A stretch of DNA of 20,472 nt from Parcubacteria group bacterium (GTDB lineage Bacteria; Patescibacteriota; Minisyncoccia; Minisyncoccales; CG1-02-41-26): contig JABMPZ010000021.1 in assembly GCA_013203565.1 (NCBI GenBank), positions 1 to 20,472 of the forward strand, given 5' to 3'. Each line of letters starts with the position of its first letter. Position 1 is the stretch's first letter. The notes under the pieces were generated by a model. That model saw nothing but the letters and a program-made list of their open reading frames with translations. It was not told the origin of the DNA and ran no database searches. Both the position numbers and the translations under genes were made by a program. This document shows positions 12,568 to 20,028 of the stretch, one piece after another.

Positions 12568-15477
12568 ATGCACAAAGAAATAAATCTTGAAAAATTAAAT
12601 AAAGAGCAGAGAGAGGCGGTAACTCACACGGGTGGACCGCTTTTGATTGTTGCTGGAGCAGGTACTGGCAAGACCACTGTTATAACCCAACGCATTGCAT
12701 GGCTGATTGAGCAAAAAAAAGCAAAGACAGAAGAGATTTTGGCAGTTACTTTTACACATAAGGCATCTGATGAGATGGAGGAGAGAGTTGATAGATTATT
12801 ATCCCTTGGTTATACAGATTTGTGGATATCAACATTCCATGGTTTTTGTGAAAGGGTGTTAAAAGACAATGCAATAGATATTGGCTTGCCTTTGGACTTC
12901 AAACTATTAGATGATACTGCGTCGTGGATGTTAGTAAGGCAAAACTTAGAAAAGTTTAATCTTGACTATTATCGTCCATTGGGGAATCCAACTAAGTTTA
13001 TACATATTTTGATTAAGCATTTCTCAAATTGTAAAGATCAGGCAATTTATCCTGAAGATTACCTTAAACATGCAGATGATTTGAAGACAAATCTTACTGA
13101 TTTGAAAGAAAGCACAGAAACAGAAAGGTTGAAGGAGGTAGCTTCTGCTTATCATACATATCAGAAGTTGCTTTTAGATAACAATGCCCTTGATTTTGGT
13201 GACTTAATCAATTATTGCTTAAAGCTTTTTCAGAAAAGACCAAAGATTCTGGAAAAATACAGAGACAAGTTCAAGTATATTTTAGTTGATGAGTTTCAGG
13301 ATACAAACTTAGCACAGTATGAGCTGATAAAGATACTCTCTGCTCCTAAGAATAATTTGACTGTCTGTGCAGATGATTTTCAGGCGATTTATCGATTTAG
13401 GGGCGCGTCTTTTACTAATATATTGAAGTTTAGAAAAGATTTTTCTAAGGCCAAAGAAGTTGCTTTAATTGAGAATTATCGTTCTACGCAAAATATACTG
13501 GATTTGTCATATAAGTTTATTCAAGCAAATGATAAGGCACAATTAGAGGGGATTGATAAAAAACTTGTAGCTTCAAAAAAAGAAAAGGGTATTATTGAAC
13601 ATTTGCATTTTTCAACCTTGAGTCAGGAGGCTAGTGGTGTTGTAAATAGGATTATTGATATTCATAGTAAGGAAAAAGAAATAACTTATAGTGATTTCAC
13701 TATTTTAGTTAGAGCAAATAATCACGCCATGCCATTTGTTAGAGAATTGGAAAGGAAAGGCGTACCATATCAGTTTTTGGCATCAAAAGGACTTTACTCA
13801 AAACCAGTTGTTTTAGATGTTATCTCATATCTAAAGCTCTTAGATGACTATCATGAGTCATCCGCATGCTATAGGGTGCTAAATATGCCGTTTTTAGGTA
13901 TACTAACAAATGATATGATGCTTATTAGTTTGTATTCTAAGAAAAAATCATATTCTATCTATGAGGTGTTGCAAGAGTTGTCATTGATCCAAGGTATTTC
14001 AGAGAATGCAAAAGAGAAGATACACTTTGTCTTAACTTTAATTAAAAAACATACTGAATTAGCAAAGCAGAACAATGTCTCTGAAGTTTTTGTTGCTTTT
14101 TTGAGGGACTCGGGTTATCTAAAATATTTAACAGACAATGAACAAAAAGAGAATATAGATTTGCTTACGCAGTTTCATAAGAAAATAAAGGGATTTGAAG
14201 AAGAGTCACTTACAGCTGATTTAAAAAGTTTTATGGAAGAGCTTGATATGGAACTTGAGTCAAATGAGCAGGGTAAATTAGAGTTTGATATAGAGCAGGG
14301 GCCTGATATGGTTCGTATTATGACAATTCATTCTGCTAAAGGGTTAGAGTTTAATTATGTGTTTTTAGTAAATATGGTAGATAAGCGTTTTCCTAGTACA
14401 AGTAGGAAAGATCCAATTGAAATACCAGATGAGTTAGTAAAAGATATTAAGCCAGAAGGCGATGTACATATACAAGAAGAGCGTCGTTTGGCCTATGTTG
14501 CTATGACAAGAGCCAAACACGGGCTATTCTTTGCTTCAGCAAGTGACTATGGGGGTGTGAGAAAAAAGAAGTTATCAAGGTTTTTAAGTGAGATGGGTTT
14601 TAAGCCAATTTTATCTGGAAAACAAAGCAAAGAATTATCAGCGGAGAAGATAGAGATTGTCAAAGAAGAGGAACAACTAATTTTACCTGAACATTTTTCA
14701 TATTCACAGTTAAGTAATTTTTCAAAGTGCCCTTTAATGTATAAGTTTTCTAATATCTTGAAGATACCAACAAAGGGTAAGCCAATGTTTTCTTTTGGCA
14801 CTACCATACATAATACTCTGTATGAGTTCTTGAAAAAACAAAATCAACCAGAAATAATTGAACAAGAGGACTTGTTTGGTTTTGATAATAATATCACAAC
14901 AAATACCGATGGTTTGAGTTACAAGGATTTAGAGGAAGTATATGAGCAGGAGTGGGTTGATGAATGGTTTGAGAGTAAAGCGCAAAAAGAAAGATATCGT
15001 AAGTTAGGCAAGAAACTAATTAAAGAGCTTTACGATAAGTTTACAGTAGAGCCCCCAAATATCTTAAAAATTGATGACGCATTAGCTTTGGAGATATGGT
15101 TTAACCTGAAAATAGGGGGCAATCTTTTGAAAGGCAGGATAGACAGGATTGATGAGGTTGAGGGCGGAGTTAAGGTTGTTGATTACAAGACAGGTAAGTC
15201 CAAAGATAAGTTAGATGCAGATGGTAAACAGCAATTGTTACTTTATCAGATAGCAGTTGAAGAGGTATATGGGCTAAAACCAGTAGAAATGGCATATTAT
15301 TATGTTGAAGCTGACAAAGAGCTTTCCTTTTTAGGCACTGAAAAAGAAAAACAAGACCAGAAACAGAAGATAACAGAACAGATTGAGAAAATAAAGAAAA
15401 GTGATTTCACACCAACCCCAGGCTTCCACTGTCAATACTGCGACTTCAAAGATATTTGCAATTTCGCACAGAAATAA
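12568..15477 (+). CDS. UvrD/PcrA-type helicase fused to a PD-(D/E)XK nuclease
   Basis: 969-aa superfamily 1A DNA helicase with a C-terminal RecB-like nuclease. Helicase motifs in order are I (VAGAGTGKT, K35), Ia (AVTFTHKASDEM), II (LVDEFQDTN, about residue 240), III (ADDFQAIYRFRGA, where GDDDQSIY is usual), IV (ENYRST), V (MTIHSAKGLEFNYVF, about 583) and VI (EERRLAYVAMTRAK). The nuclease part has GRIDRIDE (about 855) and VVDYKTGKS (about 870). Cysteines at about 720 (FSKCPLMYKF) and CQYCDFKDIC near the end form an AddB-like iron-sulfur staple. It probably processes DNA ends or repairs DNA, as a single-chain counterpart of RecBCD/AddAB. The start is five bases after the palindrome. Confidence 0.93.
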   Translation: MHKEINLEKLNKEQREAVTHTGGPLLIVAGAGTGKTTVITQRIAWLIEQKKAKTEEILAVTFTHKASDEMEERVDRLLSLGYTDLWISTFHGFCERVLKDNAIDIGLPLDFKLLDDTASWMLVRQNLEKFNLDYYRPLGNPTKFIHILIKHFSNCKDQAIYPEDYLKHADDLKTNLTDLKESTETERLKEVASAYHTYQKLLLDNNALDFGDLINYCLKLFQKRPKILEKYRDKFKYILVDEFQDTNLAQYELIKILSAPKNNLTVCADDFQAIYRFRGASFTNILKFRKDFSKAKEVALIENYRSTQNILDLSYKFIQANDKAQLEGIDKKLVASKKEKGIIEHLHFSTLSQEASGVVNRIIDIHSKEKEITYSDFTILVRANNHAMPFVRELERKGVPYQFLASKGLYSKPVVLDVISYLKLLDDYHESSACYRVLNMPFLGILTNDMMLISLYSKKKSYSIYEVLQELSLIQGISENAKEKIHFVLTLIKKHTELAKQNNVSEVFVAFLRDSGYLKYLTDNEQKENIDLLTQFHKKIKGFEEESLTADLKSFMEELDMELESNEQGKLEFDIEQGPDMVRIMTIHSAKGLEFNYVFLVNMVDKRFPSTSRKDPIEIPDELVKDIKPEGDVHIQEERRLAYVAMTRAKHGLFFASASDYGGVRKKKLSRFLSEMGFKPILSGKQSKELSAEKIEIVKEEEQLILPEHFSYSQLSNFSKCPLMYKFSNILKIPTKGKPMFSFGTTIHNTLYEFLKKQNQPEIIEQEDLFGFDNNITTNTDGLSYKDLEEVYEQEWVDEWFESKAQKERYRKLGKKLIKELYDKFTVEPPNILKIDDALALEIWFNLKIGGNLLKGRIDRIDEVEGGVKVVDYKTGKSKDKLDADGKQQLLLYQIAVEEVYGLKPVEMAYYYVEADKELSFLGTEKEKQDQKQKITEQIEKIKKSDFTPTPGFHCQYCDFKDICNFAQK

Positions 15478-15488
15478 TTTTTATTTTT

Positions 15489-15528
15489 ATGGTAATAGTT
15501 TACTATAACTATGGTAAATTTTAACCAT
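15489..15528. promoter_or_regulatory. Tandem operator-like palindromes at the zeta-like gene promoter
   Basis: TATGGTAA occurs twice as a direct repeat (15489 and 15510), 21 bases or two helical turns apart. Each is followed by a mirrored half-site: TTACTATA at 15501-15508 and TAACCAT ending at 15528. They flank a possible -10 (TATAAC, 15504-15509), and the second site covers the first bases of the ATG at 15527. This layout is typical of an autoregulated promoter. Confidence 0.55.
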
Positions 15529-16168
15529 GCAATTTATGGCGATAATTATATCCGCTGATGAGATCAAAAAACAAATACAGGGTTATAATCCAAATGAAGC
15601 AGAAAGATTTCATAGACAATCAGCTAAACAGGCGGATAAAATGTTTGAATATGAGTTAAAACATGCGAAATACAAAAAAGCTATTTTAATGAATGGTGGC
15701 ACTGCCTCTGGAAAAACAGAGTTTTTATCAGAGTATCTTCGTGATATAGATGCAATAGTATTTGATGGTACTTTACCTACAGAAAAAGGAGCTGAAATTA
15801 AAATTAAAAAAATCCTCAAGACCAAGAAGAAGCCGATTATATATTCGGTATTACCAGATGACTTAAATAGAGCTTTTATTGCTTTTTTGCATAGAGACCG
15901 TAAATTTAGTGATAAACATTTTTACAGAACACATTCAGGTTCAAGAAAAACACTTCTTTGGGTGGGTGAAAATTATCCAGAAGTAGAAATTAAAATTTTT
16001 GAAAGTTCATACAGCGAAAAACAAGATATGATTTTTAGAGAGATAATTTTGAAGAATCAAGAGCAAAAAGTTGAATTTTTAAAAGAAATTCAATATAATG
16101 AAGATGAGATTGTAAAAATAATAATGAATTATGACAAAGAAAACTCTACCAAGAAAAAATCCAAATAA
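15527..16168 (+). CDS. Zeta-toxin-like P-loop kinase
   Basis: 213-aa protein with a Walker A GGTASGKT (57-64, K63) on the strand KAILMNGGTAS, preceded by a helical segment ADEIKKQIQGYNPNEAERFH and EYELKHAK. The core resembles zeta toxins (UDP-N-acetylglucosamine kinases): strand plus acid in AIVFDGTLPT (D80), a PIIYSVLP strand, and an Arg-rich stretch HRDRKF...FYRTHSGSRKTL that would sit near the phosphates. No epsilon-type antitoxin precedes it; instead a DUF2188 gene overlaps its end by 38 bases. It could be a toxin or another small-molecule kinase. An alternative in-frame start is ATG at 15536; the operator overlap does not settle it. Confidence 0.75.
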   Translation: MQFMAIIISADEIKKQIQGYNPNEAERFHRQSAKQADKMFEYELKHAKYKKAILMNGGTASGKTEFLSEYLRDIDAIVFDGTLPTEKGAEIKIKKILKTKKKPIIYSVLPDDLNRAFIAFLHRDRKFSDKHFYRTHSGSRKTLLWVGENYPEVEIKIFESSYSEKQDMIFREIILKNQEQKVEFLKEIQYNEDEIVKIIMNYDKENSTKKKSK

Positions 16169-16409
16169 TCCTCAAATAAAATCGTATGCAATGGCTGTTA
16201 AGAAAGGCCTTGAAAGTTATCATGTTATTCCATTAGGAAGCTGTCATTGGGCAGTAAAAAAAGCTGGATCAAATAACAGGTTGACCAAAGTTTTGCCTAC
16301 ACAAAAACAAGCCATTTCTCATGGCAAGAAAATAGCAAAAAGTAATAAAACCGAACTATTCATCCATAAAGCAGATGGCAGAATAAAAAGCAGAGAATCA
16401 TATCTTTAA
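16131..16409 (+). CDS. DUF2188-domain protein
   Basis: 92-aa basic protein. Residues about 28-90 match DUF2188: SYHVIPLGSCHWAVKKAGS, LTKVLPTQKQAISHGKKIAKSN, then KTELFIHKADGRIKSRESY. The function of the domain is unknown. The N-terminal 27 residues are Lys/Pro/Asn-rich and look disordered. It overlaps the zeta-like kinase by 38 bases in another frame, which implies tight translational coupling and a functional link. It could be the antitoxin or an accessory factor of the kinase; nothing in the sequence proves this. It converges on the TrmB gene with a 23-base gap and no clear terminator. Confidence 0.85.
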   Translation: MTKKTLPRKNPNNPQIKSYAMAVKKGLESYHVIPLGSCHWAVKKAGSNNRLTKVLPTQKQAISHGKKIAKSNKTELFIHKADGRIKSRESYL

Positions 16410-16432
16410 ATCCGCACCCACGGAGAGTTTAT

Positions 16433-17239
16433 TTACACCATTTTAGGTGTTTTTCTATTAGTTTTTAATTTTTTATCTAGTCGTTTTGCTTCTTCCCATG
16501 ATAATTCATAGATTTTTTTCATTGCGTCAGCTATTTCTTCACTTTCTATAATGATGCCAAGTTTTTCTCTCCATGAGGCAATCATTACTTTATTATCATA
16601 TATATTTATTTCAGGGGAGAAGTAGAATTCGTCACTTGGGATTAGACATGTAGTACGTAATTCAGCCTTGTCATGTTTTATCCTTTCGATACTAGCTTCG
16701 GTTTTAGGTATAATAGCTCGGATGGCAATTTTTTTACTAGCCCTTCGTTTATAGTACTTGGGAAAGTAATCAGGGAGTGTATTGTGTACAACATCAACTG
16801 TGGCGTAAGCTCTAATTGTTTCTTTTGCAGTTAGAGTATCCTCATATACATCAATTAACCCTGCTTCTCCTTCATAGAATTTTACTTTTGGTCTATTGCC
16901 TACATTATGAATTGATTTTAACTGTGGTACAATCTTTGTGGCATTTTTTAATTGTTCTTGAGATTTTTTTGCTCGTTCTTTTAACAAAGAGATGATTAGG
17001 GTAGGGGATTCAGTCACATATTCTTGCTTTGGTTCTTTGCCTGAAACCCTGATTAGGCCCTTACTAACTAAAGAATCAAGCACATTATAACCAGTAGTTC
17101 GGTTAATACCGGCAGCCCTAGCCGTAGCGCTTACTGTGCCCTTACCTAACTCCAGCAAAGCCAAGTAAACATTGGCTTCTTTCTCACTAAAACCGATATC
17201 TATCATTCCTGTTTTCAAATCTTTATTTGTTTTTGACAT
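16433..17239 (-). CDS. TrmB-family transcriptional regulator
   Basis: 268-aa regulator. The N-terminal winged HTH (about residues 10-80) reads LKTGMIDIGFSEKEANVYLALLELGKGTVS, then ATARAAGINRTTGYNVLDSL and KGLIRVSGKEPKQEYV, the TrmB pattern. A helical linker (LLKERAKKSQEQLKNA) likely dimerises. The C-terminal half (about 110-255) with VKFYEGEAGLIDVYEDTL and LGIIIESEEIADAMKKIYE is the usual TrmB effector region, whose ligand is not known here. It is transcribed away from the radical SAM gene, and their promoters share a short region, so it may control that gene and itself. No Shine-Dalgarno is visible. Confidence 0.9.
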   Translation of the reverse strand: MSKTNKDLKTGMIDIGFSEKEANVYLALLELGKGTVSATARAAGINRTTGYNVLDSLVSKGLIRVSGKEPKQEYVTESPTLIISLLKERAKKSQEQLKNATKIVPQLKSIHNVGNRPKVKFYEGEAGLIDVYEDTLTAKETIRAYATVDVVHNTLPDYFPKYYKRRASKKIAIRAIIPKTEASIERIKHDKAELRTTCLIPSDEFYFSPEINIYDNKVMIASWREKLGIIIESEEIADAMKKIYELSWEEAKRLDKKLKTNRKTPKMV

Positions 17240-17276
17240 ATTTTTATTTTAAAAGTTTATTTTTAACTTCAATACC

Positions 17277-17305
17277 ATTATATCATATCCATAAAATTGT
17301 GTCAA
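17277..17305 (-). promoter_or_regulatory. Consensus promoter for the TrmB gene
   Basis: On the minus strand: TTGACA (complement of 17300-17305), 17-base spacer, TATAAT (complement of 17277-17282), both perfect. Predicted start near 17270, about 30 bases before the ATG. Confidence 0.85.
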
Positions 17306-17384
17306 CCCCTTTCAACACAAAACTGTGGAAAACTATAAACCCTTACTCTGATTGACTTCATACTCTATATTTTGACGAAAGGTA

Positions 17385-17413
17385 TTGACAAATATATAAT
17401 CAGATGCTATAAT
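17385..17413 (+). promoter_or_regulatory. Consensus promoter for the radical SAM gene
   Basis: TTGACA at 17385-17390, 17-base spacer, TATAAT at 17408-17413, both perfect. The predicted start near 17420 leaves a leader of about 70 bases if translation begins at 17491. Confidence 0.87.
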
Positions 17414-17449
17414 ACAGCCATAAAGTGAAAAAGAGTAGTTCCTTTAAAA

Positions 17450-17486
17450 GGGGAAAATTATCCCCATCATTCTCTGAAAGGGGAAA
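17450..17486 (+). promoter_or_regulatory. Switch-like leader: two GGGGAAA copies and one TCCCC
   Basis: GGGGAAA occurs at 17450-17456 and at 17480-17486, the second copy being the likely ribosome site of the radical SAM gene. A single TCCCC (17461-17465) lies between and can pair with either copy. Pairing upstream would free the ribosome site, pairing downstream would mask it. Pairs are only five bases, so this is tentative. Confidence 0.4.
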
Positions 17487-17490
17487 GAAA

Positions 17491-19056
17491 ATGAAAATAA
17501 TAAGATTGGTTTTAATCCTTGTTTTGGTAGTTATGAATTTTTCTTTAGATGTGAGCTATGCACTACATGTCACGGGGTGTGATCTAAGTGGTCGTGATGC
17601 AGATACTCTTGTCTATCTAAACACGGGGGAATGTCTGCGAGTTGAAGTCGGTGAGACCCTTATAGTAAACAGGAAGATTTCTGCAACCGTTCGACATAGA
17701 GCTGATTGGGGTTATTCAAGATTCCCTGTCAAATCAAAGCTCAAGGTACGCATTTTATTGAGAAAAATAGAAGCTACAAGCGAACAGAATATTGTATTCT
17801 GTATGCTTTCTATTTGTACTACTGGTAGGAAAGAAGAAGATTCTTCTTTAGCATTTTTAACCAAGAAAATTCCTGTTGTTTTCCCCAATAAGTTTCCAGA
17901 GGGGCATGTAAATAATGCAAAATATTGGGGGCATATCAGTAGAGAAGAATTACACTCCTGTTTGCCCGATGGCACTGCTAAGTTATTAACGATGGATATA
18001 GACATCGGTAATAAATGCAGTTTGTGTTGCAAACATTGTTTCAGGCGAGATGAAAGAGTTGATGTTATAAATAATCCTTTGTCTCATGAAGAGATTGTTG
18101 GTTATATCAGGGAGGCAAAAGATCTTGGTCTGAAAGAGATTAAGATTTTAGGCAGGGGCGATCCGTTTGAGAATTCAAGATTTCTTGAGTTCTTAAGAGA
18201 AGTTACTGCTATGGATATAGGAATAGCTGTATTCACTAAGGGTCATGTGCTTGGTTGTGATCAGTTGGCTCAAGAATATAACGAACATCTCGGGATTAAC
18301 TCTAGTTGGGAATTAGTCCAAGCTGTAAAGGAATTGGACAAAGTTAGTATTCTTCTCGGGTTTAATTCTTTCAACAGGAAGATGCAAGAGAGTTTTGTGG
18401 GTGTTGATGCATATCCTGAAACAGAGCTTCTTAAGGATTATGTTGTATTTCGTGATAGAGCGTTGGTTTACTTGGTGAAAGCTGGTTTTAACGACTACAT
18501 GCCAGGAGAGGCAACAAAACTTGGTATGATAGCAGCTCCAATTAAGCCAGAGAATGTAGATGAAATTTTTGAGCTCTATACATGGGCTCGGAGAAGAAAT
18601 ATCTACATGGTTAGCTGTCCAACTGGTATCAGTGGAAAAGGGGAAGACGAGCACGAACGTGAGAAACTTTTCGAAGGTTATATTCCGCGTTTAGAAGATT
18701 TATGGGTCCAAATATATGTTTGGGCTATAGAGCAAAATGTGGTTTCGTTAGATACATTTAAAAGAGACGGAGTCGCATTATATCCTGGTTGTCATGTTTG
18801 TAACCAGACAGCTGCGGGCTTCTATCTGCATTTATCTGGGCAGGTTAATCTCTGTCCTGGAAGAGTAGAAATATTTTCTAAGGACATTAGGGAGGATGGT
18901 CTCAAGAAAGCTTGGATGAGTTCCGTTAATTATAAAAGGGCTAAGTATGGTAGCAAGTTCAACTACCGTTGTCCAGCCCGTGATGGATATAGCTTATCGG
19001 ATGACTTTTATAGCAATATAGAAGCAAAAGTACTGAAAAAATTTGGAGTGTCATAA
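17491..19056 (+). CDS. Radical SAM protein with N-terminal signal/membrane anchor and C-terminal cysteine cluster
   Basis: 521-aa protein from the ATG at 17491, chosen because GAAAGGGGAAAG precedes it; a GTG at 17425 would add 22 residues but lies almost at the transcription start. It opens with a charged-hydrophobic segment (KIIRLVLILVLVVMNFSL, then DVSYA) like a signal peptide or anchor, then about 130 residues I do not recognise. The radical SAM motif is CSLCCKHC (C176, C180, C183; CX3CX2C), followed by ILGRGDPFEN in the SAM-binding region. Late cysteines (GCHVC, NLCPG, YRCPA) suggest a SPASM/twitch-like auxiliary iron-sulfur site. Substrate unknown. An oxygen-sensitive cytosolic enzyme with an export-type N-terminus is unusual. 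Divergent from a TrmB regulator. Confidence 0.85.
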   Translation: MKIIRLVLILVLVVMNFSLDVSYALHVTGCDLSGRDADTLVYLNTGECLRVEVGETLIVNRKISATVRHRADWGYSRFPVKSKLKVRILLRKIEATSEQNIVFCMLSICTTGRKEEDSSLAFLTKKIPVVFPNKFPEGHVNNAKYWGHISREELHSCLPDGTAKLLTMDIDIGNKCSLCCKHCFRRDERVDVINNPLSHEEIVGYIREAKDLGLKEIKILGRGDPFENSRFLEFLREVTAMDIGIAVFTKGHVLGCDQLAQEYNEHLGINSSWELVQAVKELDKVSILLGFNSFNRKMQESFVGVDAYPETELLKDYVVFRDRALVYLVKAGFNDYMPGEATKLGMIAAPIKPENVDEIFELYTWARRRNIYMVSCPTGISGKGEDEHEREKLFEGYIPRLEDLWVQIYVWAIEQNVVSLDTFKRDGVALYPGCHVCNQTAAGFYLHLSGQVNLCPGRVEIFSKDIREDGLKKAWMSSVNYKRAKYGSKFNYRCPARDGYSLSDDFYSNIEAKVLKKFGVS

Positions 19057-19081
19057 CACTCCATAATTAATAAACCATAAC

Positions 19082-19116
19082 AGTCGCTGTGTTGGCACTC
19101 AACACAGCGACTTTTC
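19082..19116 (+). terminator. Intrinsic terminator after the radical SAM gene
   Basis: 13-bp perfect stem AGTCGCTGTGTTG / CAACACAGCGACT with loop GCACT, followed by TTTC. A second smaller hairpin, GGAGTGT-CATA-ACACTCC (19045-19062), encloses the stop codon. Confidence 0.88.
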
Positions 19117-19130
19117 AATTATTTTATTTT

Positions 19131-19158
19131 TTGTAATTTTTTTTATTTATGTTAATAT
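19131..19158 (+). promoter_or_regulatory. Possible promoter for the PspC gene, near-leaderless
   Basis: TTGTAA at 19131-19136 and TAATAT at 19153-19158, 16-base spacer. The ATG at 19166 lies seven bases after the -10, so transcription could begin at or next to the start codon. T-rich surroundings make chance matches likely. Confidence 0.4.
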
Positions 19159-19165
19159 AGGTTAT

Positions 19166-19603
19166 ATGGATTTGAAGAAAAAACTTTATCGTTCTTCTGG
19201 TAATCGTATGATTGCTGGAGTATGTGGTGGGATTGGCGAATATTTTGATGTTGACCCTGTTTTAGTTCGGGTTATTTTTTTATTGTTAACTCTAATGGGG
19301 GGCAGTGGTGTTTTCTTTTATGTATTCTGTTGGATTATAATACCAAGGGAAGGTAAGGCAGAAGATAGACAAGATAAGGCACGTGATTTTGCTAATGAGT
19401 TAAAAGAAAGAGCAGAAGAATTCGTTGGTGGTGTGAGAAAAAAACAACACAATCTATTAAGAAAGAATATATTAGGTATTTTAATTATATTCTTAGGATT
19501 TATTTTGCTATTTAATAAGATAACCCCATTTTTAAGTTGGGATTTATTTTTATTGATTATAGTGATTTTAATTGGTGTTTATTTAATTTTTAAGCGTAAT
19601 TAA
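19166..19603 (+). CDS. PspC-domain membrane protein
   Basis: 145-aa membrane protein. Residues 4-60 are a PspC domain: KLYRSSGNRMIAGVCGGIGEYF, DVDPVLVRVIFLLLTL and FFYVFCWIIIPR, with one or two membrane passes. A charged linker (about 62-97) follows, then a second hydrophobic pair (ILGILIIFLGFILLF and LFLLIIVILIGVYLIF) like the LiaI/LiaF transmembrane region. PspC proteins sense or respond to envelope stress in several bacteria; whether any Psp/Lia partner exists here is unknown. The next gene, which has a similar transmembrane unit, begins two bases after the stop, so they are surely cotranscribed. Confidence 0.92.
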   Translation: MDLKKKLYRSSGNRMIAGVCGGIGEYFDVDPVLVRVIFLLLTLMGGSGVFFYVFCWIIIPREGKAEDRQDKARDFANELKERAEEFVGGVRKKQHNLLRKNILGILIIFLGFILLFNKITPFLSWDLFLLIIVILIGVYLIFKRN

Positions 19604-19605
19604 TT

Positions 19606-20004
19606 ATGGAAGAAGAACAACAAAAACCACAGGAAAAGGTAAAAGAAGTGCATCATTACCACTATAAAGAGAAGAAGGTGAGATTTAAGCCAGGTAGATT
19701 ATTTGCTGGTATTTTAGTTATAATGATTGGTATTTTTCTTCTAATGAGTAAGATGGGATTAGTTGAAGTTAATATGGAACTTGGTATTTGGGACTTGTGG
19801 CCGGTTATAGTGATTTTGATCGGGCTTTCTATGATGAGCTTCAGGGGGTTTCTTGGAATTTTGGTTGGTGTAATTGTAGCTTTAGTAGCAGCAGTAATTG
19901 TATTTTCAATTCTTTTTGGTCATTTGAATATTACAGGTGACAAATGGAATGATTTGCAGTTTGAATTTGGTTTTTCTACAAATGAAATTTTTAATAATAA
20001 GTAA
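19606..20004 (+). CDS. DUF5668/LiaI-like membrane protein
   Basis: 132-aa membrane protein. The N-terminus is hydrophilic with a short His/Tyr/Lys-rich patch (VHHYHYKEKKVRF). Then FKPGRLFAGILVIMIGIFLL (about 27-46) and GIWDLWPVIVILIGLSMM (about 59-76) form the LiaI/DUF5668 double helix, and a third segment (about 80-107) follows. The tail is short and polar. It pairs with the PspC gene two bases upstream; both share the same hydrophobic-pair unit, suggesting related membrane-stress roles. The start context is AATTATGG with no Shine-Dalgarno. Confidence 0.85.
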   Translation: MEEEQQKPQEKVKEVHHYHYKEKKVRFKPGRLFAGILVIMIGIFLLMSKMGLVEVNMELGIWDLWPVIVILIGLSMMSFRGFLGILVGVIVALVAAVIVFSILFGHLNITGDKWNDLQFEFGFSTNEIFNNK

Positions 20005-20028
20005 TAATTAATAATCAATAATAAAAAT

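Noticed and set aside
17425..17490. GTG start that would add 22 residues to the radical SAM protein
   Set aside because: It lies about five bases after the predicted transcription start without a ribosome site, whereas the ATG at 17491 follows a GGGG-type site and begins directly with a signal-like segment.
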